From Thamnidium elegans (Eukaryota; Mucoromycota; Mucoromycetes; Mucorales; Mucoraceae), in assembly GCA_025201345.1 (NCBI GenBank), contig JAIXMG010000015.1:248001-312000 (forward strand): 64,000 nucleotides of DNA, given 5' to 3'. Positions within the stretch are counted from its first letter, which is position 1, and every line of letters starts with the position of its first letter. Under the pieces are notes generated by a model. That model did not search any database, was not told the DNA's origin, and was given only the letters and a program-made list of their open reading frames with translations. Both the position numbers and the translations under genes were made by a program. Of the stretch, positions 1 through 10,157 are shown piece by piece.

Positions 1-1
1 C

Positions 2-103
2 CAAGAATGGGATTTTGATCAGTTCCTTACCAGCGGTAAAGAACAAAAATGGTTGGATGATCGTTGCGATTTTTATGAGGTGGATACTTTTCACCAAGTT
101 TAA
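2..103 (+). CDS. C-terminal end of an unknown protein (partial)
   Basis: An open frame enters from the left edge and ends with TAA at 101-103, giving 33 residues that finish DTFHQV. They are acidic and aromatic (EWDFDQF, DDRCDFYEVD), like the tail of a globular protein. A T-rich stretch follows, as after other genes here. The family cannot be recognised from this fragment. Coding is inferred only from the open frame and composition. Confidence 0.45.
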   Translation, partial: QEWDFDQFLTSGKEQKWLDDRCDFYEVDTFHQV

Positions 104-626
104 ATAAAGCGGAGCACATATATGCCTTCCTTTTTTTTTTTTAGCTTTTTCGTGTCAAATCACAATAAATTTATTCTTAAATACTATTTAGTTTAAAGTT
201 GCAGAATACCTTTATACACCTGTTGACATAAACGAGGGTATTGCGTATATTAATCAGTGACACGGTAAAAAAATTTAATTGTAGAAGTGTCTTTAAGCTG
301 GCTTCTGAAGTTAGAAAAAGAAGAAACAACGTTAAATTGATAGAAGAGTATTCAAAGGTCGTTGAGAATTATTTGAAGAGGACCACAACCTGCACTGTAT
401 TGTATGACTTATTTATCAGCAGGACTACCGTGTATCTCCACATTATCGATAAGCTGGAGTTTACACTCACTCGCATCAGGTCACGGATAGTGAGTGCGTC
501 CTGAAAGTTCAGCCTGAAGAATAGAGGGGATTTTTGATTGGCCAACCAAAAATCTTAACAGTAATATTGAAATAGAAACCCTATTTAAGGTTTTTTTTTA
601 TATCTTTTTTTCTTTTTACAAAAATT
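104..626. other. intergenic region, no convincing gene
   Basis: This lies between the partial gene and seipin. An 87-codon open frame at 241-504 opens with TTG and resembles no family I know, so I do not call it a gene. A near-perfect 26-bp palindrome centred on TTGGCCAA lies at 529-554, and T-rich sequence precedes the seipin ATG. Confidence 0.5.
529..554. repeat. near-perfect 26-bp palindrome
   Basis: The two arms GATTTTTG and CAAAAATC flank a TTGGCCAA core with a single mismatch pair. It sits about 75 bp upstream of the seipin start codon. It could be a dimeric regulator site or a small hairpin; no known site is recognised. Confidence 0.5.
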
Positions 627-1994
627 ATGTCCAGAGCATTTTCTGATACAGACGAATATTCAGACCAAGGCGTAAGCATATACTTATTAATTTATTCTTC
701 TTTTATTTACCTTACTTCTTTTAGCCTGACTTTCATGTCGTCCCTTCCTCATCACGTTACGATCCTTCGGAACAAGATTATGAAGAGCGACGTTCATCGC
801 ACGATCTATTACTTGAAGAAGACACATCGTCTTTAAAGACTACAGAAGAAGAAAAGGAGAGAGAAGAAATACCACCCATAGAATGGCACCCAGCAGTACT
901 CATGTTTGCCAACTTGATAAGAAAAATGTTCTCACCTATCTTTAAAATCATATTTGCTCCAAAGACACAACGAGTGTTGATTAAAAGTTTAGTTGTGATT
1001 ATTGTAACTGCTTGGATTTTAATGACAAGTTTTACAGCTTATCTTACATTCTATCAACGTTATATACCCAAAACTGCACATGTAGAGCCCATTTATTTTC
1101 AATATACACAAGTTGAACTACCCCAAGGTCAGGTTCAATTCACAGGTCCCAATCCAGATATGGTAAAGAACTTATTTTGTGTACTATTATATATATATAT
1201 ATATATGTATATTTAATTGTGTCATTTTAAATAGCCTTTAAGAAGTGATCAAGCTTATGATGTATCAGTTCAACTTCATGTACCTACATCAGACATCAAT
1301 TTTAATTTGGGTAACTTCATGGTACATGTCGAATTATTAACTCAAAATGGAACTATATTGACACAATCCAGTCGACCTGCTATTCTTCGATATCAATCTA
1401 ATACACAACGTGTTTTACATGTATTGGCTAAAGCTATACCATTATTAGTGGGGTGGACTGAAGAAAGTCAAAATATTAATGTCATGTTATTGGAAAATCA
1501 AATTGATAAAAAGGTAACTTTTTTTTTGGCACATGAAAAATAGTAATAAATTAAATGTTGTTTTTAGACCCATCCAATTACACATGCTCGTGTTACCTTG
1601 TCTTCATCTAAATTACAAGTATATGATGCCTATATCAGTGTTGTTGCTGATTTCCGTGGATTAAGGTACATAATAAAAAAAAATAAGGCGACTCATCGTA
1701 ATATACTAACATCCTCTTTTTTTTTTATTATTCAATAGATACTACATGTATCATCGTAGAATATCCACTGCAATTGTATTTATGATCCTATTTACAGTGA
1801 TAGAAGTTATTTTTGCTTCAATTGCATGGAAAGTATTTGGAGAAAACCTTTGGGAGAAACTAAACGAATTATTCGCAGCAGAAGAAATCGCAGCATCCGA
1901 AGTAGATGCGACTACAGAACGCACTAGTCAATATAATACAGATGAGGAAGTAGAAGAGGATGATGATGACGATGCTTATTTAACAGAAGAATAA
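627..1994 (+). CDS. Seipin (lipid droplet assembly protein)
   Basis: Five exons (627-671, 725-1162, 1235-1513, 1568-1665, 1739-1994) join into 371 codons with GT/AG introns of 53-73 bp. Seipin is an ER membrane protein that oligomerises at ER-lipid droplet contacts and organises triglyceride droplet formation. Seen in the sequence: an acidic N-terminal cytosolic tail, a first membrane helix (VVIIVTAWILMTSFTAYLTF), a lumenal beta-sandwich with the family-typical VQLHVPTS and NFNLGNFMVHVELL segments, a second membrane helix (FMILFTVIEVIFASIAW), and a strongly acidic C-terminus (EEDDDDDAYLTEE). Topology and length match fungal seipins. The start is the first ATG before the acidic tail; exon 1 encodes only 15 residues. 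Confidence 0.93.
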
Positions 1995-2046
1995 AATACT
2001 CTTTTTTTTTTTAATATAATGAATAAATAATTTTTTTTCCCCTTTC

Positions 2047-4255
2047 TTATTTACGCCATTGTTTCCTGGTAGGACTTGGATTTGATCGGGTTTGTGGAGA
2101 TATATATCGTTTTTTGGTTGGGGAGCGTTCATAACGATGGTAATCTCTTTTAGGAGATGATTTTCGTGAAGAACGGTGGTATCGGTCGCGTGAAAGTGAG
2201 CGTCTACTAGAACGTGTGCGGTCTCTGGACCGAGAACGTCTAGAGGACCGATGTCTAGAAGGAGAAGGGGAACGGTATCTTTTTCTATGTGATTGAGGAG
2301 AAGGCGATCTCGATGGTGTAGGTGAACGATACCTCGGTTTTGTTGGTTGAGGAGAAGGTGAACGAGATTCTAATTTTGGAGAGGTAGAAGGTGAACGGTA
2401 TCTAGTTTTTTCTTGTTCAGCATTTTCTCTCTTTGGTAGTTCGGGTCTCATATATGCATTGATGGGAAGACCTTGCTTTGTTGCTAGGTCACGTAAATTC
2501 TCCAATTCTTTTTCTCTTTCTTTTTCTCGTTTATTTCTTTCATCTAATACAACTAAAATAAAGAGTTTAATACTACTATTGTTTTACTTTTTTTTTTTTA
2601 TAAAATCATACATACTTTGTTTTTCTAATCCTGCTCTCATTTTTAATTTTAATTTTTCCAAAGGTGTCATTTTTTTCTCTACAGGAACAATAGGAGCACT
2701 TGATCTATAGTATATAGTACATTAAAAATAAAACCCAAAGGTAAAAATGACCTCATTTTTTTTTTACCTTTGATTTTCGATATTTTTATCTTTAGTATCA
2801 TCTTGTTGATTCGATTCTTCTGGTGCACTAGATCCAAATTCAATTACGAAATCGGAATCTTCCTGACGATTTTCGTCAGCTGAAGACTCTTCTGAATCAG
2901 AAGCTCTTCTATAAGGTTCATAAGTCGGACTATAACGACGTCTGTAACGATTTTGCTCATCATTACGAGATCTTCTATCACCTCTTCTTCGTAACCTTCT
3001 TCTCTCATTCGAACTACGCTTACTGCTGGAATCTTTAGGCCTACCTTCCTCTTGTTGTCGTTTCAAAGCTCGTAATTCGTCGTCGCGGTCTTTTTTAGCT
3101 ACACGTAATAATCGCGCATAACTTCGAATACCGTATTTACCAGACATTTCGTTTAAAACTTGTTTATCCTTATCGGTTAAATCGTCTACATATTGCAAAA
3201 TGTCCACCTGTAGATATTAGCAGTTAAGGACAAAAAAGTAATAACAGTGAAAAAGGGTTAGAGTTTTTTTTTTTTTTTTAAAAAAAAAAAGGATATCTTT
3301 CAATAATTGAGATTCAGTATCATCTTCTAAATCTTCTTCTTTCACTTTTGTTGTGCCGTAATCAAATCCAAATCCACGGCTCTTAGTATTGGATCCTTTC
3401 CTAATGATATTAAATAGTTTAGTTAAATATTTAACGAGCTGGCTTTAAGATCTTATTTACTCTTGTGAGTTTATCAAGGCTAATTTGGCTTGATGTCTAT
3501 CCAATAATTTTGTCCATTCTTCATCTACTTCTGCTAACCTATCGGCTTCCGACACTTTTTTTTTTGATGTTTTAAATATATTGTTTTAAAATATAACCTA
3601 AACTTACCATTTAATCTTTCTGCTTCAATTAGATCGTGGTATCTTTCAAAGTTTAATTCGTCTTGCATCTCTCGTTCCTCTTTTGGAATATTTCCGTATC
3701 CTCTTGAAGCGTCAGGAACAAAATCTAATAAAGAACGACCATCAAAACTTTTTTTAAAAAAATAAGTATTACAATTTAAAACCTTTGCTTTTTTTAATTG
3801 TTTTTTTTTTTTACCGATCAATTTTAATATCTTGATTTCCTTGCCAATTCATCCTATAATAATAATATACTTTAAGTTTTGTACGCTAATAAGATATGTA
3901 TAAATGATGGAGACCTTACAAGTTATCAGGATTTTCATGGTAATAGAATTGTTCTGCGTCTGGATACACTTTGGAAGAAACACCAATAACACGAATAAGT
4001 TGTTGTATATCACCCAACTAAAAAAAGTTTTTTATTATTGTGAATCTGTAATAACCTAAAAAAAAAACAACTTACTCTTGATTCATAATAAGCACGACGT
4101 CGTTCTGCTCTTTTACGATGATCAACCATAAGTTCTTTAATCTTTTTTTTATATATATTTATATTATTTTCTCGCTATTAGTTACTGATAGCCTACACAC
4201 AAACTGGTAATATTCAAATTACCCTCTTATCGTTGGCTTTCGCTTCCTGCCACAT
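2047..4255 (-). CDS. CLASRP/SWAP2-like SR-rich alternative splicing regulator
   Basis: This multi-exon gene on the minus strand starts at the ATG at 4255-4253 (MWQEAKANDKR). The next exon carries the family hallmark MVDHRKRAERRRAYYE, matching the N-terminal domain of CLASRP (Clk4-associating SR protein, SFRS16). Later exons hold LGDIQQLIRVIGVSSKVYPD, DFVPDASRGYGNIPKEE and an acidic linker. The conserved SPTYEPYRR segment follows, then LEKLKLKMRAGLEKQ, and finally an RS-rich tail with many RSPSPS and RSRSRD blocks ending RKQWRK. About nine to ten exons are separated by short introns; the acceptor near 3550 is ambiguous (two in-frame choices). The role is inferred from the family: a nuclear regulator of alternative splicing and Clk kinase partner. 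It is convergent with seipin; the two stop codons are about 55 bp apart. Confidence 0.88.
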
Positions 4256-4485
4256 ATTATATAATAATAAAATAGGAAAGAAAAAAAAAAGAGAAAAAAA
4301 TAATAAAAAAAGCGTCAAAAGTCTGACTTTTAACCGTCTTTTTTTTTAAGCACCTTTTTGATCTTTTCCTTCAAATAAAAAGGGTCTTTTTTTTATGATA
4401 GAAAGTTTGGTAGTGGAAGACGAGTTTTTTATAGCTTTAAACAAATCATCAATAGTATCTGAATAAGTTCTAACACTTTGAAATT

Positions 4486-5205
4486 TTATTTCATCATTTG
4501 GTCTATTTTTTGACTAATAAAGTCGAGATCTTGCGACCTAGATAGTTGATGATCGCCATCCTGTATCAGATCAAAACTAACTCTAGGTAATGAAGCTGAC
4601 AAATGATGATACAACTCCTTTGATATATCTATAGGAACATCATGATCCAACGCACCATGAATTAAATAAACAGGACACGTTATATTATCTATAGGCTTTG
4701 ACATGATCAATGCAGGTCGAGAATTCAGTAAAAAAGAAACGGGTATTTCATAGTAGCCCTTAGGATCATATAAACTAGGTCTTTGCCATATATAATTTGG
4801 GTTCGATTGTTCTTTAGCTGGTACTTCGTTTATAAGCCATCGTTCTGTAAAATCTACGCCACCACCAATACCTAAAATACCTTGCGGTAAAGTCTTTGGG
4901 GATAATAAAAGAGATATCCATAAACCCATACTGGCACCAATAAAATAATGTTGTTTTAAGCTAATGTGTTGTAGTAATGTTAAACCATCGTGAAACCAGT
5001 CTATAACTGATCCTTCTGGGTTATGATTCCATGATAAAAACCCTAGCCCGTGTTGTAATGCGTATTGATATATAGCAATGGACTTTTTGGAACTAATGAA
5101 ATCTGATCTGAATCCGGGAATAAAACATAGTGTTGGTTTGTTTGTTTTTGCAGCTAAATGAGCATACAATATATGACGTTGAAATAAGATACTTTTAGGG
5201 ATCAT
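4486..5205 (-). CDS. Alpha/beta hydrolase, ABHD10-like thioesterase
   Basis: A single exon of 239 codons starts at MIPKSILF. It shows the alpha/beta-hydrolase layout: a first strand and oxyanion turn (TLCFIPGFRSDF), a nucleophile elbow GASMGLW, an Asp loop (LIHGALDHDVP) and a His loop (DGDHQLSR). The order and the SMG-W elbow resemble ABHD10, a mitochondrial de-acylating esterase in animals. No N-terminal targeting peptide is evident. The same frame continues upstream without a stop to 5499, through the end of a Tc1-like transposon that stops about 28 bp before this ATG. The natural promoter and perhaps a leader sequence may therefore have been displaced. The substrate is unknown. Confidence 0.8.
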   Translation of the reverse strand: MIPKSILFQRHILYAHLAAKTNKPTLCFIPGFRSDFISSKKSIAIYQYALQHGLGFLSWNHNPEGSVIDWFHDGLTLLQHISLKQHYFIGASMGLWISLLLSPKTLPQGILGIGGGVDFTERWLINEVPAKEQSNPNYIWQRPSLYDPKGYYEIPVSFLLNSRPALIMSKPIDNITCPVYLIHGALDHDVPIDISKELYHHLSASLPRVSFDLIQDGDHQLSRSQDLDFISQKIDQMMK

Positions 5206-5232
5206 TTGTAAAAAAAAAACCAAGGGAAGAGG

Positions 5233-5499
5233 TACAGTGCGTCCACTCTCAAATGGAACATTTTTTGAACTCAGTGGTACATTTTTTGAAATTAAATTGG
5301 AACACACTGTGACGAGATGAGATAAAGGAACAAGATTACATGCCTCAGTTATTCTTTGTGCGAGCGTTTCGGACTTCATAAGCTGATTACGCTTTAGTTT
5401 ATGCTTAACTATAGCCCAGAATTGTTCGATTGGATTCAATTCTGGAGAGTAAGGAGGAAGATATACGCATTTATAATCCTTTTTTCTATTCTCTACCAT
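5233..5499 (-). pseudogene. Transposase C-terminal fragment (DDE, PYSPELNPIE motif)
   Basis: The frame encodes VYLPPYSPELNPIEQFWA, the hallmark third-acid region of IS630/Tc1/mariner transposases. About 50 further residues run into the terminal inverted repeat without a stop codon and then on into the neighbouring hydrolase frame. The first two catalytic Asp regions are absent from this strand, so it cannot be an active transposase. Confidence 0.85.
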
Positions 5500-5520
5500 C
5501 TGGTTTACTTCGATTATACA

Positions 5521-5634
5521 ATGAATTGTGTGTTCATTGATGAGACTGGGCTTAATATCAATATGAGGAACAATTGGGCCAGATCAGCAAGCGGAACTCC
5601 TGCCGTAGTAACGATAACAAAAATGAGCGTATAA
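5521..5634 (+). pseudogene. Transposase middle fragment, opposite orientation
   Basis: MNCVFIDETGLNINMRNNWA with the following RSASGTPAVV matches the second catalytic Asp region (VFIDETG) of the same transposase class. It is on the plus strand and begins about 20 bp from the end of the minus-strand C-terminal fragment. In an intact gene these two parts would be collinear, so an internal inversion or nested insertion has occurred. Confidence 0.8.
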
Positions 5635-6502
5635 ATTGAAAATGACCAAATGTCTTATAGAGAGTGCGCATTACCGAGGTGGGGTAATTAAGGCTGTGAT
5701 CCCGAGAAAAAGGAAAGGATAAACTGTTGGTAATAATTGACATATGGTGTTGTATAAAAGGTAGCGCCAGTAAAAAGGAACTTTGGGTTATCAAATAGAT
5801 GTCGAAGATGTCAAGATACTGTGTTGAGAATTAAAAACATAGAAAGAAACCAAAGGTCGTTTATTGCGCCATATGAGATTTGAGATTGATAAAAAATGTT
5901 TGTGTCAGACAAAATAATCATATTCAATACCAGATATAGATCACACTATCCCTAAAGTCTAGGGTAGATTTTGACAGCTACTTTAACTCTAAAATGAACT
6001 TACAGTGATTTCATCGTCAATTGGGCGATTTTTTGAGATTAGTTTGATCCAAAAAACGAAATTGGTTTAAAAAAAAATCATTTGGTCACTTATTAAAATA
6101 CTTTTACTCATGTATATTTGATCCTATGTAAAAGAAATAGCAATATATCCATATAGGGCATTTATTTAGCATTTGAACAAAATTATGAAGATGCTTTAAA
6201 GGTGTGCTTCGCTGACTTCAATAATCCTTAAACTGGGAGTTTCCACATCATCAAATAAACTCGCTTCGCTTGACTTTGCACTTTCAAATAGACAGGTTAT
6301 TTAAGTTTATAATGGAGTTCAAAAGCTTAGAGTCATAGCAACCCCAGAGAGAATAGAACCGTGTTCTTTAGTAGCTTAAAAAAAAGGAAAGACGAGACCG
6401 TACCCGTGTTGGATTTTTGAGTATAGCCTATTGGTGTTTGCTTCGTTGATGAGGGATCCAAAATTATTTCAAAAAACGTTCCATTTGGGAGTGGAAGCAC
6501 TG

Positions 6503-6627
6503 TAGGGCTGTTCCCAAGCAAAAAAAATACTCCCCCATTAAAAAGGAAATTATAACCTTTTTAATGGGGGAGTATTTTTTTTCCAAAAAGAGGGGGTAGT
6601 ATTTTTTTTTGCTTGGGAACAGCCCTA
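6503..6627. mobile_element. MITE-like 125-bp palindromic element
   Basis: It begins TAGGGCTGTTCCCAAGC and ends with the reverse complement GCTTGGGAACAGCCCTA. The arms also contain matching AAAATACTCCCCC segments, so it can fold almost end to end. The flanking TA dinucleotides fit TA-target DNA transposons. It abuts the 5233-6504 element, sharing its TA. The same terminus (GGGAACAGCCTA) recurs near 21067-21081 beside another transposase remnant, which suggests that family mobilised it. Confidence 0.75.
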
Positions 6628-6801
6628 ATCATTCTATTTTACTTCTTGATGTTCTTTTTTTTTCTATGACTTCATCCTTTCGCTTTCTTCCCCCCCTCCC
6701 CCCCAAAAAAAAAGACCAGTTACATTAAAAAATGAAACCTACCCGATTAAGGCAATTCTCCCCCCCCAGAAAAAAAAATGTTTCAGAGTAATAATAAATT
6801 T

Positions 6802-8588
6802 TTATAAGAGGTTTCTTTCAAGTACATCTTCTACCTTTTGACGTACACCGAATTTACCATTTCTATCTTTATCAAACCATTCTACAGTATCTGCAACTGT
6901 TCTAAGTGAGTTTGCCTTCTTGGTTTCCAAAATCTCTTTTTCAGTAGGTAAAGCGTATCTTCTAAAAGGATGAAGATGGAAATCAGGCGTATGAGTAAAA
7001 TGCAATCTTCTCTTAACGTTAGCATGAAAAAATCTAACGCGAATATCTTGTTCTAAATCAAGGTCTTCAAGTCTAGCAGGGTTCCATTTTGGTTGCTTCT
7101 TATTAACTACATGAGAAGTTACACCTTCAATAAAATCATGCGAAAACTAAAAAAAAAAAGGCAATTATAAATACACTATCAAAGGAGGAAGGAAAAAAAA
7201 AACTTTACAGGTACAGTTTGCCATAAACGATGCTCCATATTAAGACATTCCTTCAAGGATAACCCAGATCCTTTGCGAATATGCTCGTGTGTAATTTTAA
7301 CACTGGTAGGAGATCTTTTCAAGATAGTATCGATTGTATCCTTTGAAAATTGACTACCGTCTTCTTTTAAAGCAAGCATGACATCTTCCATCTTTTCATG
7401 TTTAAAACAATCGTCCATCATCTTTCTATCTTTGCCGTGTAAAGTATAAGTAGCAGGTGTATGATCTCTTTCAACCGCAAATTCTTCAATTGCTTGATGA
7501 ATCATATCGTGTGTAGCATGATCTAATTCAGCTAAACGAGCTTCTAAAGCTTCAAGCCGAGAAGAAGGTACAAAGTGAGTAGCAAGCCCTGCAAATCTAT
7601 TTTTTTTTAAAAAAAAAAAAAGTATTAGAATGCACATACACACACAAAAGCATTACTACTTTACAAAGCATCTTCTCCCTTTACAATTCTACTAGTGGCA
7701 CCCATATAAGCACCTAAATGTCCATCCAGTCGAGATAAAAAGAAACTTGCTCCTACATCACAGAATAATCCAATAGCATTTTCAGGCATAGCAAATTGTG
7801 TGTTCTCTGTGGCGATTCTAAATGGAGCAAAACTACATAATCCGCCACCTGCACCCACTTTTTGTTTGTTTATTTATAAACAAATAAAAAAACATTAGAA
7901 AACAAACATTCTAATATGATTTCTGGGGGGTGTTATATAAACTTACTTGTGATCCCATCCATGACAGCAATATAAGGTGTTTTCATAGTTCCCATAAAAT
8001 GAATCATATCATATTCCGTATCAATTTGATGTTCTAAATCTTTATGTTTAGAAGGATCTTTCAAACTATTAATAACATCTACAGCAACAAAATTATATTA
8101 ATTTTTTGTCACAAAAAAAAAAAGAAAAAGGATGTATTATGTTTTTACCTTTGACATCTCCACCAGCACAAAGAGCTCGACCGGTGCCCTTTAAAAACAC
8201 GATTTTTGCTTGCTCCGATGCTTCCCAGGCCTAAAAAACGCACAAATTTAACTTTTTTGGTCCTGTTTATATTATATGTTTAGATTTACTTTTAGGTTAA
8301 AATATATGATATCAACCATTTCCATATCAATAGTATTCAATCGACGAGGTCTATTCAAAATGAATTGTCGAGACCCCAAATTCTTTTTGATAAGTACGGA
8401 TGACTAAAAACAAAAACACATGATTTATAAAAAAAAGCGCCCACTTTAAATATATGTATATTACCTCAATGATACCTTGAGCCTGCTGCGCAAACTAAAA
8501 CTTGTATGTTAAATAAACACAAACAAAAACAAAAAGCCACATTACTTACACCTCTTTTAAAGATTAATGGTAAATTTCGACATGTCAT
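6802..8588 (-). CDS. 3-hydroxyisobutyryl-CoA hydrolase (valine catabolism)
   Basis: Eight exons on the minus strand encode a crotonase-fold protein of the HIBCH branch. The enzyme hydrolyses 3-hydroxyisobutyryl-CoA in mitochondrial valine degradation. Seen: LNRPRRLNTIDMEMV, ALCAGGDVK, the oxyanion segment GITMGAGGGL, and MPENAIGLFCDVG with the Glu and Asp expected for the hydrolase. The HIBCH-specific C-terminal half follows (SLKECLNMEHRL, then FIEGVTSHVVNKKQPKWNP). Exon 1 (8550-8588) holds only MTCRNLPLIFKRG, spliced at GT-GTAAGT to FAQQAQGIIE. This short basic leader could be part of a targeting peptide. The ATG overlaps the stop codon of an adjacent retrotransposon recombinase frame, so the original promoter, and perhaps more leader, was probably lost or replaced. 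Confidence 0.92.
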
Positions 8589-10157
8589 TTTCGAAAAAAA
8601 GATATTTGATTGTATGTCGTGCCTAACACAATCCTTGTTGCCTCCGCTTCGGATTCCGAAGTGGTATTGTTTTCCGTAGTAAAAATTGAATTTTGAATCT
8701 TAGTGCTATCATGATATTGTCTTGATGGCTTAAAGTAATACTTTTCAAATGTATTAGAATTCAGACTCCAGTTCGCATGAGACTTCACTTTATTAATAGA
8801 GTTTCCTAGTTCAACCGCTTTAGTACTATTTGCTGCCCTTATGGAATGAGGAGTATATGCTTCATCTATTCCGGCTTTCACCATATGATATTTTACCCAA
8901 TTAGCTAAGGTACTTGCTCTTATACTCGAAGGTATTTTCTTTTTAGGACCATGATTTAAATAAGTTAAGAAAAGAGTATGATCGTCTGGGAGGTTTTCTC
9001 GGAAGTTCTTCGTGTTGTCTAAAAAAAAGAGCTAAGGTTCTTACCGCACAAAGTTCTTTATCATTCTCTTCTAGTAATCCTAATTGAGAAGATTTTTGCT
9101 GTGCTTCCTTGGGTTCACGAACGTGTATAGTTACTCCTTCCAAAATACCCCGATCATATTTAACAATTACGTCACGAAATTGAATTCTCCCAATATCACT
9201 TCGTGGTTTCCACATTGTATGCATACAAAGTAATAATATTGTCTTATGTTGAAGATCATAAGTGTTCAGTTTGTGAGTCGGAGTAAGAGACTGCAAAATG
9301 TAGTTCGATAATATGCCTAAATTCCATGTTTCTAGTTGTTTTTCTTTTGGAATAGTTACAGTTAATCTTCTTTTAGCTTTAAAGAATTGACTAACATCGG
9401 ATACTTCTCCAATTGGTCTTTTCTTAGGATGAATTACATTTAAAACTGATGCTATAGCTGATCTGTAACCGTTCAAAGTTGATAATTGTAAATCTTTGCA
9501 GGCTATCAAGAATTTAATAATTTGTTGTGGGTCGTATGTTTCTGGCTGATATTTGTTTTTTATGCACCAATCCGCATATTTTTTCCAAGCGGTATCATAT
9601 AATTTGTTTGTTTTTAATCTAGTAACTTTATTAAGATGGCTTACCAATTCCTCGTTCATACCATTGGCTTTCCTGAAGTTGTTGATAATCTCCAAGCGAT
9701 CAAACTCCACTTTTGATTTAGTCTCCACACAATCGGTGTCGCTAACTGGTTCATTTGAAGTAAAGTTGGAAACCAAAACTGACTCTTCCATAGTGGCGTC
9801 ACTAATACTGCCTCTTTGGTTCGATCTTGTTTCATCTTTCTTAACACTCTCGGTATCAACTTCCATGGTGGGAATAGATACAGCCCCTTCCTCTTCCAAC
9901 TCTGGTTGAATGCATCGATCTTGGACGCAAATGGGTCTTCTTGGTAGCTCCAGTATATCGGAAGTTGATGATTGTGATGGGCTGCAAATGCGTCCACTTT
10001 CATAATATTCCCCCACGTACTCAGTATTAATTGAAACATCTTTCGAGGAATCGTTGATTCGTACATCGGCTTTTTCGATCTGCTCAGTTGATCTGCTTTT
10101 ACATTCTGTATTCCCGGTATATGTTGATATTGAACCGTTAACTGATGAAGGTTGCAA
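8585..10157 (-). pseudogene. Tyrosine recombinase of DIRS element, one homopolymer frameshift
   Basis: A SAM-like core-binding region (LYDTAWKKYADWCIKNKYQ, STLNGYRSAIASVLNVIHP) precedes the catalytic domain. The box A Arg lies in MWKPRSDIGRIQFRD, the second pair in PHSIRAANSTKA, the His in HANWS and the nucleophile in FEKYYF. The frame breaks in a run of eight A/T near 9021-9028 and resumes as DNTKNFRENLPDDHTLFLTY. All tetrad residues are still readable. The enzyme would integrate the circular cDNA. Confidence 0.87.

Larger units (their letters stand above)
5233..6504. mobile_element. Tc1/mariner-like element with matching terminal inverted repeats, rearranged inside
   Basis: The left end reads TACAGTGCGTCCACTCTC and continues AAATGGAACATTTTTTGAA. 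The right end carries the reverse complement (GTTCCATTTGGGAGTGGAAG, then CACTGTA) with few differences. TA at both outer edges fits the TA target of Tc1/mariner elements. Inside are two transposase pieces on opposite strands (see 5233-5499 and 5521-5634), so the copy is dead. The remainder (5640-6460) has no long frame. A second TIR-like motif lies near 6001-6040, suggesting further nesting. The element sits immediately upstream of the ABHD10-like gene, and its right end shares its terminal TA with a MITE. Confidence 0.75.

Noticed and set aside
241..504. 87-codon frame upstream of seipin
   Set aside because: It opens with TTG, has no recognisable motif and no splice partner; probably chance.
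8943..10157. Programmed frameshifting in the DIRS element
   Set aside because: Breaks occur at three unrelated places including a homopolymer; decay or sequencing error is simpler.
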